From contig CM077645.1 of NCBI GenBank assembly GCA_039707465.1, positions 59,397,850 to 59,461,849 of the forward strand: 64,000 bases of DNA, written 5' to 3'. Source of the stretch: Rhabdophis nuchalis (Eukaryota > Chordata > Lepidosauria > Squamata > Natricidae). How positions within the stretch are numbered: position 1 is the first letter of the stretch; the number at the start of each line of letters is the position of its first letter. The notes below the pieces were generated by a model that ran no database searches, was not told the origin of the DNA, and saw nothing but the letters and a program-made list of their open reading frames with translations. A program made the translations under genes and the position numbers. Positions 30,999 to 42,850 of this stretch are shown here, in pieces.

Positions 30999-32243
30999 AA
31001 GATAGAAGATATATATGCTGTTGATATAATTTACCTGGACTTCAGTAAGGCATTTGATAAAGTAGACCATAACCTACTATTAGATAAAGTAGAAAATTGT
31101 GGGTTAGACAGCAGCACCACCAAATGGATTTGCAACTGGCTGACCAACCGCACTCAACGTGTAGTCCTCAATGGAACTGCATCTACATGGAGGGAAGTAT
31201 GCAGTGGAGTCCCCCAAGGCTCTGTTTTAGGCCCAGTACTCTTTAACATCTTCATCAACGATTTGGATGAGGGGATAAATGGGGAACTCATCAAATTCGC
31301 AGACGACACCAAGCTGGCAGGAATAGCCAACACTCCAGAAGATAGGCTTAAGATACAGAAGGATCTAGACAAACTTGAACATTGGGCACTGTCTAATAAA
31401 ATGAAATTCAATTGTGAAAAAAGTAAGGTCCTACATATAGGCAAGAAAAACCAAATGCACAAGTACAGTATAGGTGGTACCTTGCTCAATAGTAGCAACT
31501 GTGAGAGGGATCTTGGAATCCTAGTGGACAACCATTTAAATATGAGCCAGCAGTGTGCAGCAGCTGCCAAAAAAGCCAACACAGTTCTAGGCTGCATCAA
31601 CAGAGGGATAGAATCTAGATCACGTGAAGTGTTAATGCCACTGTATAGTGCCTTGGTAAGGCCACGCTTGGAATACTGCATACAGTTTTGGTCGCCACGA
31701 TGTAGAAAAGACGTGGAGACTCTGGAAAGAGTGCAGAGAAGAGCAACCAAGATGATTAGAGGACTGGAGACTAAGACATATGAAGAACGGCTGCAGGAGC
31801 TGGGTATGTCTAGTTTGATGAAGAGAAGGACCAGGGGAGACATGATAGCAGTGTTCCGATATCTCAGAGGGTGCCACAAAGAAGAGGGAGTCAAACTTTT
31901 CTCCAAGGCACCTGGGGGCAGGACAAGAAGCAATGGGTGGAAACTAACCAAGGAGAGAAGCAACTTAGAATTAAGGAGACATTTCCTGACAGTAAGAACA
32001 ATTAACCTCTGGAACAGCTTGCCTCCAGCAGTTGTGAATGCCCCAACCCTGGAAGTCTTTAAAAAGATGTTAGACAGCCATTTGTCTGAAATGGTATAAG
32101 GTTCCTGCCCATGCAGGGGGTTGGACTAGAAGACCTACAAGGTCCCTTCCAACTCTGCTATTGTATTGTATTGTATTGTATTGTATTGTATTGTATTGTA
32201 TTGTATTGTATTGTATTGTATTGTATTGTATTGTATTGTATTG
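30974..32243 (+). mobile_element. CR1 LINE, 5'-truncated, RT frame open
   Basis: From about 31000 the frame reads through reverse transcriptase: motif YLDFSKAFD, then GVPQGSVLGPVLF, then FADDTKL, and on to the C-terminal WNSLPPAVVNAPTLEVFKK and a stop at 32097-32099. No frameshift is seen across roughly 360 codons, so the copy may be fairly young, but ORF1 and the endonuclease are absent. The 3' UTR is short and ends in (TATTG)n. The first 25 bases (30974-30998) repeat, inverted, an internal piece of the neighbouring minus-strand CR1. Confidence 0.92.
32157..32243. repeat. (TATTG)n microsatellite at CR1 tail
   Basis: About 17 nearly perfect 5-bp units follow the CR1 3' UTR. CR1 tails at 29894-29910 and 48016-48024 carry two or three of the same unit, so the array probably grew from the LINE tail. 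Confidence 0.95.
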
Positions 32244-32256
32244 AGAATCAAGTTGG

Positions 32257-32370
32257 CGGTTGTGAGTTGGTTGTGGAGAATTGGCTGTGGCAAGTTACTT
32301 CTCGGCCTTTTGGCTAAGATCAAGTGTAGTATCTATGACAAGTTGGCTATGGCAAATTGTCCCATTCTAA
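32257..32370. repeat. degenerate short repeat (right arm) around U2 fragment
   Basis: Units such as GAGTTGGTTGTGG, AATTGGCTGTGGCAAGTT and CAAGTTGGCTATGGCAAATT are reverse complements of the units at 29611-29715. A U2-like piece splits the run. Confidence 0.55.
32298..32334 (+). pseudogene. U2 snRNA 5' fragment (37 nt)
   Basis: Thirty-seven bases (CTTCTCGGCCTTTTGGCTAA onward to GTAGTATCT) match nucleotides 5-41 of vertebrate U2 snRNA without a mismatch, as I recall that sequence. This includes the branch-site pairing segment GTAGTA. The rest of U2 and its promoter elements are missing, so it is not a working gene. Confidence 0.85.
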
Positions 32371-33721
32371 CCCTGGGATGTAGAGGCAGACTCAGAGGAA
32401 CACCTAGAGTAGCTTGTGACATTATGGAAAGACCAAGAGAAAAGAGTGTGTTATATGTACAGAGATTTAGAGGTGGACAGTGGAATTTAGGAAGTTAAAG
32501 GCTTTGACAGCAAGATAGCCAGGAGAAACTCACAGTCCAGTATCAGTAATTGAGATAAGGAGGCACAGAAGAAACCGGAATAAAGTTCAAGTAGACAACA
32601 AGGAGACATATGAAGGGGGAGGCTAATATTTTATTTCTTTTATTATTCTGTATATACATTAGGAGTGATAGTGATTTTGTAAATAATACTTTCATTTGTA
32701 TATTGTATATTAAAGTATCACTACTTTAATTAATTAGGATATCATAGTATTTAGAATGAAATCAAATAAAATGTTATTTGTTTAAGAACTGGGTCTGTGT
32801 GGATGCATCTATATCAGTTCCTATCCTATCCTGATCCACAAGTTACCCTTATTTATTGTCCAACATATAATGCAGTAAAATTTCTTTTAAAAGAACTTTA
32901 ACCAATTAAAGTATAGAAATGTTTCTTTTATTGGTGTAAGATAAAATGGGGGGTAGAGATGATTAATTTAAAATACTGATTCATATGAAATTAACTTCAA
33001 GCATAATAAAAATTAGAAAGGTCACTTTCATTCTAATGTTTTTGTCTTCGCTAAGATCCACCTGTAAGAGTCTTTCTCAAAGGGCCATCATTAGGATCAG
33101 GAAAACTGGCATTTGAGACAGGGCCTCCTCAGTGATATGTTAGGAGTCAGAAAAATATACAGCTTTCTACATTGTAGTTATGCCAATCGAATGTATGAAA
33201 AAGGATGATTGGTAAAATGAAGAGTCTATGGACATAGGGAGAAAAATATGTAAGAGATAGACTGATACCAAAAATTACAAAAGAAACAAAATTACACAAT
33301 TGTACAATACGTATAGACAGACATGAAATCAAGGACCAAAGGAAGAACTAAAATTAAGATATAAAGACAACGTAGACTGATTATAAAATTATAAATTATT
33401 TAGGAAGTTAATGGAATGAGCATTGGATAGAATTTCCAGCAGACTGAATGGAATTAAAATTAAAAATGATGATGAATAAAGATGAACCTGAAGTAATGAA
33501 TTGCAGAAAGATTGGTATATAACATTCATGTTCAAATCAACATTAATGAAAATAAGTCATAAAAACTGTGACAATGCTGACAAATAGTAAGGCTGCTGAT
33601 ATAGATGGTGTCAGTGCAGAAAAATTAAAATGCACATGCTGTTTGCTCATAAGATGCCTGCATAACTTGTGTGATGTAGGTGAAGACTGTGTCTATATAA
33701 AGGGAATAATATCATATAAAG

Positions 33722-33848
33722 CAGGAGTGTCAAACTTGTGGCCTGCAGGCCAGATGCGTCACGTGCACCTGGTTCCTACCCCCACCTGGTTTAGCAAAGT
33801 GGGGGAAGTCCCAATAGGTCATGTGACACTGCAAGTTTGACACTCCAA
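33722..33848. mobile_element. hAT-like MITE, 127 bp
   Basis: Starts CAGGAGTGTCAAACTTGTGG and ends CAAGTTTGACACTCCAA. Flanks ATATAAAG (33714-33721) and ATATAAAT (33849-33856) agree at 7 of 8 positions, as for an aged hAT target duplication. Same family as 10896-11025 and 46574-46707. Confidence 0.8.
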
Positions 33849-36800
33849 ATATAAATGGAAAGGTAGAAAGAAGATAAGATTACAGGATGATTTGTTTACT
33901 TAATTAGCCAGTTTGGTAAAATTCTGATCAAAATTTGAAGAATGAAATGGAAGAAATGAACATGAGCATGCAGTAAAGTTTTATCCCAAGTGGCCGTGTG
34001 TGCGTTACTCTGTGTGTGTGTGTGTGCATTAGCCTCAGCATGCACATACCTCTCATTTTTCCTCTTTAAGCACGTCTCTGAGAAGTATCTAAAATGGAAA
34101 CTTTGTACATTTGTTGATTAGAATACATATATGATAGAGTAAGTAGACTTGAAGTATACAAGAACATTAGCAAATGAGTGAATTATTCAGCTCTTTACTG
34201 TATCTGGGTGATGTCATGTACCAGCAAAGTTTCTGAACTTTCAATGCAGTTCACCTGCAGCACATTATAGTTAATGCAGTGTTAAAAGTTACCGAACCAT
34301 GAAAATTTGGCAAGTCAAACAGAAAGAAAAAATTTCAGATTGCTAATTGGTTTTGATGAATAGTATATTAATTTTCCCACATATTCCTATAAAGTCCATC
34401 TTACATTCAGTTTTTGTTAACTTATCCAATAATTCTTTTCTTAATATTATTAATAGCATTACTCTTTCTAAAATAGCAACTCTTTGTGCTTTCCATCCCA
34501 TAGGCAAGCACTGCTAGGCCGTCAACATCTGAATGTTTATATCTGCCTATCCTTAACCCTTACAGTCTTTGGAGATTACCATATGTTCAAGTACCCCTGT
34601 TTGTCCAAAATGTTTCAGAGCTATAGAAATTTTTCTTTTTCATTTAATGAAGTATAGTGAGCTCACAATTTTGGAGAAAAGTGTTTTGCTCCTCCTTGCA
34701 TTTACATAAGTTTTATATAATCTGAATTCTTCTTCATTCCACATATCAAGCTCTGGACCCAAGGTAGCCATTATTTACTCTCTTATACATCCACACACAG
34801 GAGCTTAATATTGCAACTGCAAGGGTGGCTACAAAATTATATTGTATTGCCGACATCACAAAACATCACAAAACTCAACTTGAAAAAAAATAGTTTTGAC
34901 AGCAAACTATATTTATATTTTCCTTTATGTAAATCATTCATGCATTATTATTTTTTCGCAAACCAGCCAAATATTCTGAAAACTCAAGAAAAGACATGTG
35001 TCCATCAATTTATCCTTTCTATGTAGTGGGGATACAAAAAACCCTTAGAAGTTACAATAGCTCAGAGGCCTCAATAATTCCCCCCCCCCCCCCAGTCTTC
35101 TGTTAGTTGGCTTTCAGGGAGCGCTGATTGCTCTATGGTTTATCAAGAAAATTGAAGACAATCACCTGGCAAACTTCATAAGGGGAGAGGAAATGATACC
35201 TAGTGGAAAAAAATACATTTTGACAAAGAGAAGCCTAATCTATAATTGTCAGGAAAGAATCACATTGCCAAATATTAAGTTGAAGTGGGGAAGAATTGAA
35301 CGGGAAAAATGATATCTTAAATACTGCAGTAGTTCATCCTCTTAGAGTTTGAAACCCTTGAAAAGATCTTCAAAATCCATCCCTCAAAACTCTTGCAGTG
35401 TCACAGTGTAAATGGTTACACCCCCTGTAGTCCTCAGCTAAAGATGGATAGTTATGACACAGCACTAACACCAAAGAAAGTTGCTCACCCTTGCACTAAG
35501 ACAAGGTTAACAAATGTTAATATTGTTATAAGTATCCTAGTGTCATTATCGTAGTGTTGCCAAATCCTGTGCTAAGCCAATAAACTTTAAAACTAAGCCA
35601 GTGCTAGATCTGCTTTGTTCTTTTCACACCATGCCATCTACATCTTTCATGTACATGAAACTTTGAACCAGGCTCATCTTGCTGCACCATGGACAAGAGA
35701 GGGCATTTTAAAATGTGTGGTTTTAAAAAAACAACCACACATTCTTTCTACATCCACAAACTCTCTCCAAAAAGCCATGCTCTTATCTCTCAACTACAAC
35801 CAAGTCAATACTTTTCCCAAGTAATTTTTAATGCTTCAGAAAGTTAGCAAAATGCTTTTAATTATTCCTCATAGATAACAAATTAGTATAAAACCACTAT
35901 ATTAAAACTTTATTCTTTTGTATTGCCCAACAAAAGTTTAAACTCTGAGCTCAATATCTCTCTGGTCTTACTCTGCTGAAACTTTGTGCCTCCTCAAATA
36001 TTTATGATTATGAAGCTGGTTACTCTCACTGTCTTCATCACAACTGATGCCAGATGAAGTCAACCATTCACAACTTCGCCATTTCTGTGGAAGTTTCAAG
36101 AGGTAATATCAGGTCTCTGCTATTTTCTCAACAGAGAGGAAAAGACTGAGACCTTGGGGTGAGCCCTTGACCTTGACTGACAGCCTGGTGGCGCCGACAA
36201 CATGTTAGAAGAGGAATGGGGGTGGTGGTGGACATAAAAGACAGATGGCCTAATTAATCATATACCAGGAATAAATAAAAGCAGTTGCAAGCATTACATG
36301 TGCTGTGATGAGTGAACAGCCCACAAATATGGAAGTCTGCCAAACAATTATCAGCATAAAGAAGACTGGCCGGTACAAAGGGGGTCTAAGAAAGAATAGT
36401 GGAGGAATGTGAAATATGCACTATGTGCAAGGAGGTCTAATATCTCACCCTGAAACCTTTATAAATAAATGATCAGAATGTTCACTGATTATTTATACTG
36501 TTTTCATAGGGAGGTGCAGCAACCCACATTTGAATGGCATCAGAACATGCACATAACATCTTTCAGGCACAGCTTGAAGCAACTAGCTCCATACCTGGAC
36601 TACATAGTGGCAAGGTCTATTTAGTATAAATTGTTCCTGACAACTGATGTGCACCCTATGAATCTCATTTTGAACTATGAATCCAGATTGCTGCATAATC
36701 TTATTTTCCTTCTATGAAGTTCTGGACAGTGTCTCAGCAGCTATTTTAATACCTGTTAATACCTTTTTTATAGGACAATTGTTTGAAACAATGGGATATA

Positions 36801-37329
36801 AATTATAAACTATATTAGCACCACAACAATTGGTGAGGAAGATAAAGCTGAGAACATATGAGTATTTCCACAGTTTCCAAACACCTTCATAGATGAACCT
36901 ATTTATTTTTGTCTTCTGGCCCCAAATACATCACTCTGGGCTCTACACCAAAGGAAAATAGACTTTCTGCTTTCAGGCAGCTATTTTATTAGAATGTTCA
37001 GATCTGATGGCATAAGCTGAAGGCAAAAATATACATTTAATTACTGTAAGAAAAACATTCAGTCCTGAACTAATTTAATTATCAGAATGGAGGGTATTTC
37101 CTCAGAAAAGCCTATTTTTTTTCCAAACTTTCTTTTTAAATTTATGAACTTACAGTAAGTAAGCGATGAAGCATTTTGTTTGTGCTTGAGAACAACACTG
37201 CTACAAATTTATGGCATGAAATAGCTACCACCATTCAAAAGGTTTATAGGGGTGCTGCATGATCTCAAAACATGAGATTGCATGGATAACATGCAGATGT
37301 CCACAAGACAATTCTGTTGAACAAATATA

Positions 37330-37683
37330 CAGTGGTACCTCAGTTCACGAACTTAATTCGTGAACTGACTCTGGTCGCGAACCGAATTGGTCGTGAACCA
37401 AGGCACAGTTTCCCATAGGGTTTAATGTAAATCCAGCGTAACAAAAATCAAAAAAGTCACTGAAAGTACTCACAGTGTACTTTTTTCTGTGTCTCCTTCT
37501 CTCCACGATCTTCCTACAGGAAGTCACAACCATGTGACAGCCAGGAAATAGCATTAAAATGGCCACGGCTCCTGTTCGTGAACCGAAGCGGAGTTCGTGA
37601 ACCGGAGCATATTTTGATGAACTTTTCTGTTCGTGAACCGAGTTTTTCGTGAACAGAAGCGTTCGTGAACCGAGGTACCACTG
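37330..37683. mobile_element. pogo/Tc1-mariner-like MITE, 354 bp
   Basis: Termini CAGTGGTACCTCAGTTCACG and CGTGAACCGAGGTACCACTG form inverted repeats, flanked by TA on both sides (37328-37329 and 37684-37685), the expected Tc1/mariner/pogo target. Many internal GTTCGTGAACCG units occur in both orientations near the right end. Confidence 0.85.
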
Positions 37684-39173
37684 TATATATAATTACAAAA
37701 TATAACAAAGAATACAAAATATGAAATGGTGACTAATAACACAACAAAACAATCACAAGGCATTCAACTGGCTATTTAAGTCTTGGGATGGAATCAGGTC
37801 TTGTGAAAGGCATCATCAAAGCACAAATCCTACAAGCATTCAACCAAATTTTTCACATTTCCAAATTTTTCACATTTCAATCAGTTTATCCAATATTCGG
37901 AAAACAAATAAGAAATTAAAAATATTTATTTGAGCAATCCACATTTTTAAATAGTCCTCCAGTTGAGATTCCTGATATGATGGGAAGGGTTTAAAGTAGA
38001 CAAATATATAAGAGGGAGAAATAATATTGTCAGCTCTGACATCCCTACCATTGTTCAGAAATAAAGAGATGGTATGAAAAAGGAAAAAAGCTGCTGTTTT
38101 CATTAGTGAAAAAGCAGTTTAGAATGAGATTGTAGGGAGATGCAGCGGCCATCACTATCGGTAATTTGCAATACATGCTGTGGTTTTTAAAACTTTAGAG
38201 GCAGAACCTGGCAGGTATGATGTGACTACCATCAGCAACCCCTTGGTTCTCTCCAGAAACACCTCCAGCAAGTTTAATGGGATAAATAGCTGCAAGGATA
38301 CCCACTTTTCAGATGAGAAGCAGAGTAGAAGAGTGTAACCTTATCTTGGAACAAAGGTTGGTCTTTGTAAGCTGAAGACTAAGACTGAGAGAGTAGCATT
38401 AATTGTATGGCTGAAATCAATGTCATTCAGGGGATGTGGATGTCTAGGTTAGTGGGTATTGATGTGTAGTGGGAGCAAGCATTACAGTCAAGATTTGGGA
38501 AATGAGGATAGGAACAGATTATTTAAGGTGGGTAAGAGAGTGATAGTAAGTTTTTACCATGACTTGCAGAAGGAGGAATGGTGGTAGGTGCTGGTCTGAC
38601 TATTACAGTATTGGTGAAGGAGGACAGTCAATGGTTCCAGCCCATTCTTATTCTTCAATAACCTCTTCATGGATCCTTGAGCACTCTGCTCTGAATACTT
38701 AGCTCAAGCTGTTGTTAAGTAGGAAGCTGATCTGGTATCCATCACTAAATCTTGGCTAGCAAAGAGAGGGGATGTTCCCTGAGTTCTCTCTAAGAACAGG
38801 TTTTCACTTGGTGTAGCAACTATAAGTCAGGGGTGGAAAGGCAATGTAGTGGTGATCTTCCTGAATAATTTGATTGTTTCTACAGGAATTGCTCTACAGG
38901 TCATTGGATTCAAGTATTTCTATCTGGGCTTCAGGAAAAAGTTAAGGATTCTGTTGTGTATGATTTATCTGTCCAATAGGATTACTATTAGCAGAATCTT
39001 TTCCCTATTGTTTATTTCTTGCTCAGGTCAAATATTGCATATAAGAGTTTAAAAAACACATGAAGTAAATGCATAGAATGGTATTAATAGCCTTCTATAG
39101 TCAAATGTAAATAGGTAATTTGTGCTTCCCTAATTCTAAAATTCTCACGTTTACCTTTCCAAATAAGATTTAT

Positions 39174-40412
39174 TTTTTTATTTATTTATTTTATTTTATT
39201 AAATTTATACCCCGCCCTTCTCCAAACGGACCCAGGGCGGCGCACAGGGATGTTAAAACACATATAAAACATATAAAATTTAAAAAAACTTATTCTAATA
39301 GACCCTGCGCTAAAAACCGAATTTAAAAAACCCAAATTTAAAACTATCTAAGAGTCAGTAATGGGGGTTATGCTAGGCCGGCTAGATGGAATAGGTGTGT
39401 CCTCTCTGTGGGAGCGTATCGGTCTGAGGGATGTATGGGGCAGGAGGCGGTCTCGCATATAACTAGGCCCCGAGCCATGGAGCGCTTTAAAGATGGTCGT
39501 TAAAACCTTGAAGCGCACCCGAAAGACCACAGGGAGCCAGTGCAGCTCGCGCAGGATAGGTGTTATGTGGGAGTGTCTAGGCGCTCCCGTAATCACCCGC
39601 GCGGCTGCGTTCTGGACTAGCTGCAGCTTTCGGGTGCACCTCAAGGGGAGCCCCATGTAGAGAGCATTACAGTAGTCAAGTCGAGAGGTGACGAGTGCTT
39701 GAGTGACTGTGCGTAAGGCACCCCGGTCCAGTAAGGGGCGCAATTGGCGCATCAGGCGTACCTGATGGAATGCCCCCCTGGCCACGGCTGCCACATGATC
39801 TTCCATAGACAGCCGGGAATCCAGGAGGACACCCAAATTGCGCGCCCTCTCCACGGGGGCCGGTGTTTCGCCCCCAATGGCCAGAGTTGGAATAATCTGG
39901 CTGAACCGGGGCGCCGGAAGCCACAGCCACTCAGTCTTGGACGGGTTGAGCCTGAGTTTGTTACCACCCATCCAGATCCGTACGGCCTCCAAACACCGGG
40001 ACATAACCTCGACGGCATCGTTGGGGTGGTCTGGGGTGGATATGTACAACTGAGTATCATCAGCGTACAGATGATATCCCACCCCAAAACCACGGATGAT
40101 CTCACCCAGCGGCTTCATATATGTGTTGAACAGTAAGGGCGAGAGGACCGACCCCTGAGGAACCCCACATATGAGGGACCTCGAGGCCGACCTCTGCCCC
40201 CCTGCCAACACATATTGCGACCGACCAGAGAGGTAGGATGAGAACCACCGCAGAACGGTGCCTCCCAACCCCAACCTCCCCAGTCGGTGCAATAGGATAC
40301 CATGGTCGATGGTATCAAAAGCCGCTGAGAGGTCTAATAGGACTAGGATAGAGGAATATCCTCTATCCCGCGCCCTCCAGAGATCATCAACCAACGCGAA
40401 GATATAGCCTGA
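39174..40412 (-). mobile_element. L2-clade LINE, RT domain to 3' end
   Basis: On the minus strand it is open for about 350 codons and shows [33 protein letters not shown] and YADDTQLYIS in order, then LDYCNALYMGLPLRCTRKLQ. The 3' UTR holds a CCCTGGGTCCGTTTGGAGAA block and an A/T-rich (TAAA)n tail at the left end. The last part of ORF2 is deleted near 39400. It is inserted in reverse into the older L2 copy around it. Confidence 0.9.
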
Positions 40413-40744
40413 TTTGTCACTTTTTAATTGATACACCTTATCTCTGTTAGTTTCTTATTTCTTTTTTTTATCTGTCTACATGGCCCTCTTCTGTATGTAT
40501 TATGAACTTTCCTAGTTTCAAACATCATCTAAACTTCTTGAGCTCATCTCAAAACTATTAGTGCTCAGCAATTTTATATACTTAGCATGGAGAAAATGAT
40601 ATTGGGCTCAATCAATTACCTTGGAGTAGGTGTGTAAACTGAAAGTGGAGGACTTTATTACTATCTTTTATTATGGTCTGAGGCAGAGTGCCTCACGTTA
40701 TATCTATGCAGTATGGATGAATAGATAAATACAGTCAATGTATG

Positions 40745-41030
40745 TATGGTGGTGAATCTATGGCATGTGTAGGTGTCACAGGTGGCACGCAGAGCCCTCT
40801 CTGCAGGCACACAGCACATCACCCCAGCTCAGCTACACTCCGCCTACGTGCGCCTGCCACCGGCCAGCTGGTATTCGTGGATCTGCCGCACATGCGTGGA
40901 GGGAGGGGCACATGCAGGGGAGTCACATGCGCCAGGGACAAGGCGCATGAGGGGTTGTCAGCCATGCATTGCATTATGGGTACGTGCACACACTTTCAGC
41001 ACACGATGACAAAAAGGTTAGCCATCACTG
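40745..41030. mobile_element. hAT-like MITE
   Basis: The left end GGTGGTGAATCTATGGCATG and right end AAAGGTTAGCCATCACTG are the usual inverted ends of Charlie-like vertebrate MITEs. The body is GC-rich with TGGCACGCAGAGCCCTCTC. I could not define a clean target duplication. Confidence 0.7.
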
Positions 41031-41585
41031 GTCTAATCCATACAGATGTATGAATCTGTCCCATCCTTTAGGAGTTTTCCCAGTTACATGGCAGTTTTTC
41101 TCTACAATAGGGAGGGTATTAGAGTCATATATAGGGTTGAACTCTTGTTGAATACAAAATCTGGGGAAGGGCTGGTTTACTGAGGCTGTCCAAGAAATGA
41201 AACTGTTTTTAAAAAGTAAGGCTGCATGTTCAGATATGTGGGTCTACACTGTGGCAATAAGAATGGTGAAAAATTAATTCTTCAGCCTTATTCTATCAGT
41301 GGAATATCATCCAGCAGCAGCTGTTATAGGCCTGTCTGATCAGTCAGTTGCTTAATTGGAGGGGTAGTTTGGCAGATTCTGAACTTGCCGCCCAGGAACT
41401 AGTAGATTGTCAGACATTTGCAGATGTCTGAAAGAGGAAGGCCATTTGGAACAGGAACCTGCAGATCTAGAGAAGCCAGCCAATTAGCCACTTGTTGCAG
41501 AAGTGACCTTTCTCTGAGCAGAAAAAGATCTTCCTCCCTTGCACAAACAGATAGAACAAGTAAGTGGAAAAGAGTTAGTCACAGG

Positions 41586-41853
41586 CAGGGGTGGTTTCCA
41601 ACAGGCACTACTGCCGGTTTGCTCCTGTGTGCTTCGCGTGTGTGAACGCGCTTGATGCACACGGCGTACACATGTGCAGTGCAATTTAAATTGTTCTGCG
41701 CATGCACAGAACAGAAAAACAAGATGGCAGTCTGCCTGGAGAACCGGCTCTGGGGAATGGCAGGCCTGGGTCACTGCCAGTTCCAGTGACCCAGGCCACT
41801 GAGCGACTACCAGTTCAGTCGAAGTAGTCCGAACCGGTAGGAACCCACCATTG
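41586..41853. mobile_element. hAT-like MITE, 268 bp
   Basis: Termini CAGGGGTGGTTTCCAACAGG and ACCGGTAGGAACCCACCATTG are imperfect inverted repeats. Flanks GTCACAGG (41578-41585) and GTCACTGG (41854-41861) agree at 7 of 8 positions. The interior has self-complementary CACTGCCAGTTCCAGTGACC sequence. Confidence 0.8.
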
Positions 41854-42850
41854 GTCACTGGGGATTCACAAAAGAAAGAGGGCTTGCTCCAGAAAATAGG
41901 CATGCATATCTGTAGGATAATAGAAGAGATTAGGAGGCAAAAGAATAGTTGGCAAACAACTTTGCAAGTTGTTTCCTGAACTCCTGCTGCTTATGATTCT
42001 GAGATACTTTTGGATGTATACAATACTAGGCTGAGTTTTTATTCCTGGACTTGTCTGGCTGGAACTTTGGTTTCTGCACAAAAATAGTTTTTCCTGAGAT
42101 TGGTATCAAGCACCCACAACATAACAACAGAAGGTCTGTCCAGAAGCCAGAATATCAGAAAGATATTCTGAAGATGCTTTCTGACCTCTCCCATTCCTGC
42201 ACAGTAGTGAAATTTATAGCTACAATGTCATAAAGACCTAAATCTGACTTCCTTCAGTTAGGAAGTTGTCATTGCTGGCACACGACAGCAGCCTTGTTTA
42301 AGGTTGACTGACATGCCATTAGGGAACCGTAGATTGATAAATCTTCCTTATGACAAGTTTACAAGATATTTTGCTGAGAAAATTGCATCAGAGTTTCATA
42401 CACATCATCATAATCAAAGAAGATAACGAGGAATATATGCTAATCCTGGAATTCTTTTATCCTCTCAGGATATGGACAGGGTTCTTGGCTGTTTCAGTTG
42501 TGTCCGTTATTTGTGGAAATCCTATCCTTCATGTGGTAGTCAAGGTAGGGTGGACAAGGGGGTTTGGAAGTGTCTGCTGCTTTGAACAGCTCATCTGTTA
42601 ATCGCAATGTTGGACAATTCCTACCCAGCGTCCAGTCTTGGGGAAAGATTTTGGAGATGGTGATGCTGTAGATCCTGGATCCTCCTTCACTCATGATTCA
42701 GATTTCTACATGATGGAAATGGTATTGCTTAGTCTTGTGGATGACTTGTCCCCATGAATTGCATGGCTGGTAACAATGCAGTTCTACTAGATTTGGCAAC
42801 TTCTACTACCATCAGACATAGCATACTTCTGAACTATACATCAATGTTTT

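Larger units (their letters stand above)
32371..38560. other. intergenic, no gene seen
   Basis: AT-rich. Besides the MITEs at 33722-33848 and 37330-37683, a short GT run lies at about 34010-34026 and a poly-C run at about 35078-35093. No conserved reading frame is apparent. Confidence 0.6.
38565..42850 (+). mobile_element. old L2-clade LINE with nested insertions
   Basis: Decayed ORF2 pieces appear in collinear order. Endonuclease-like sequence lies at about 38730-39040 (ITKSWLA, VVVIFLNNL, LGFRKKLRILL in mixed frames), the linker GWFTEAVQEMKLFLKSK at about 41171-41221, a YFAEKIASEF piece at about 42370-42396, VDDL at about 42747, and VLLDLATSTTIRHSILL at about 42780-42830, which matches the RT start [18 protein letters not shown] of the younger copies. 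Younger elements at 39174-40412, 40745-41030 and 41586-41853 split it. No intact frame remains. Confidence 0.65.

Noticed and set aside
31154..31963. 269-codon minus-strand reading frame
   Set aside because: Antisense shadow of the CR1 ORF2, which has the real reverse transcriptase motifs on the plus strand.
32297..32340. Functional U2 snRNA gene
   Set aside because: Only about 37 of roughly 190 nucleotides are present; no Sm site, 3' stem loops or snRNA promoter element is visible.
40742..41053. Protein-coding frames of 60-103 codons
   Set aside because: They lie inside a GC-rich hAT-like MITE and overlap in three frames, as expected by chance.
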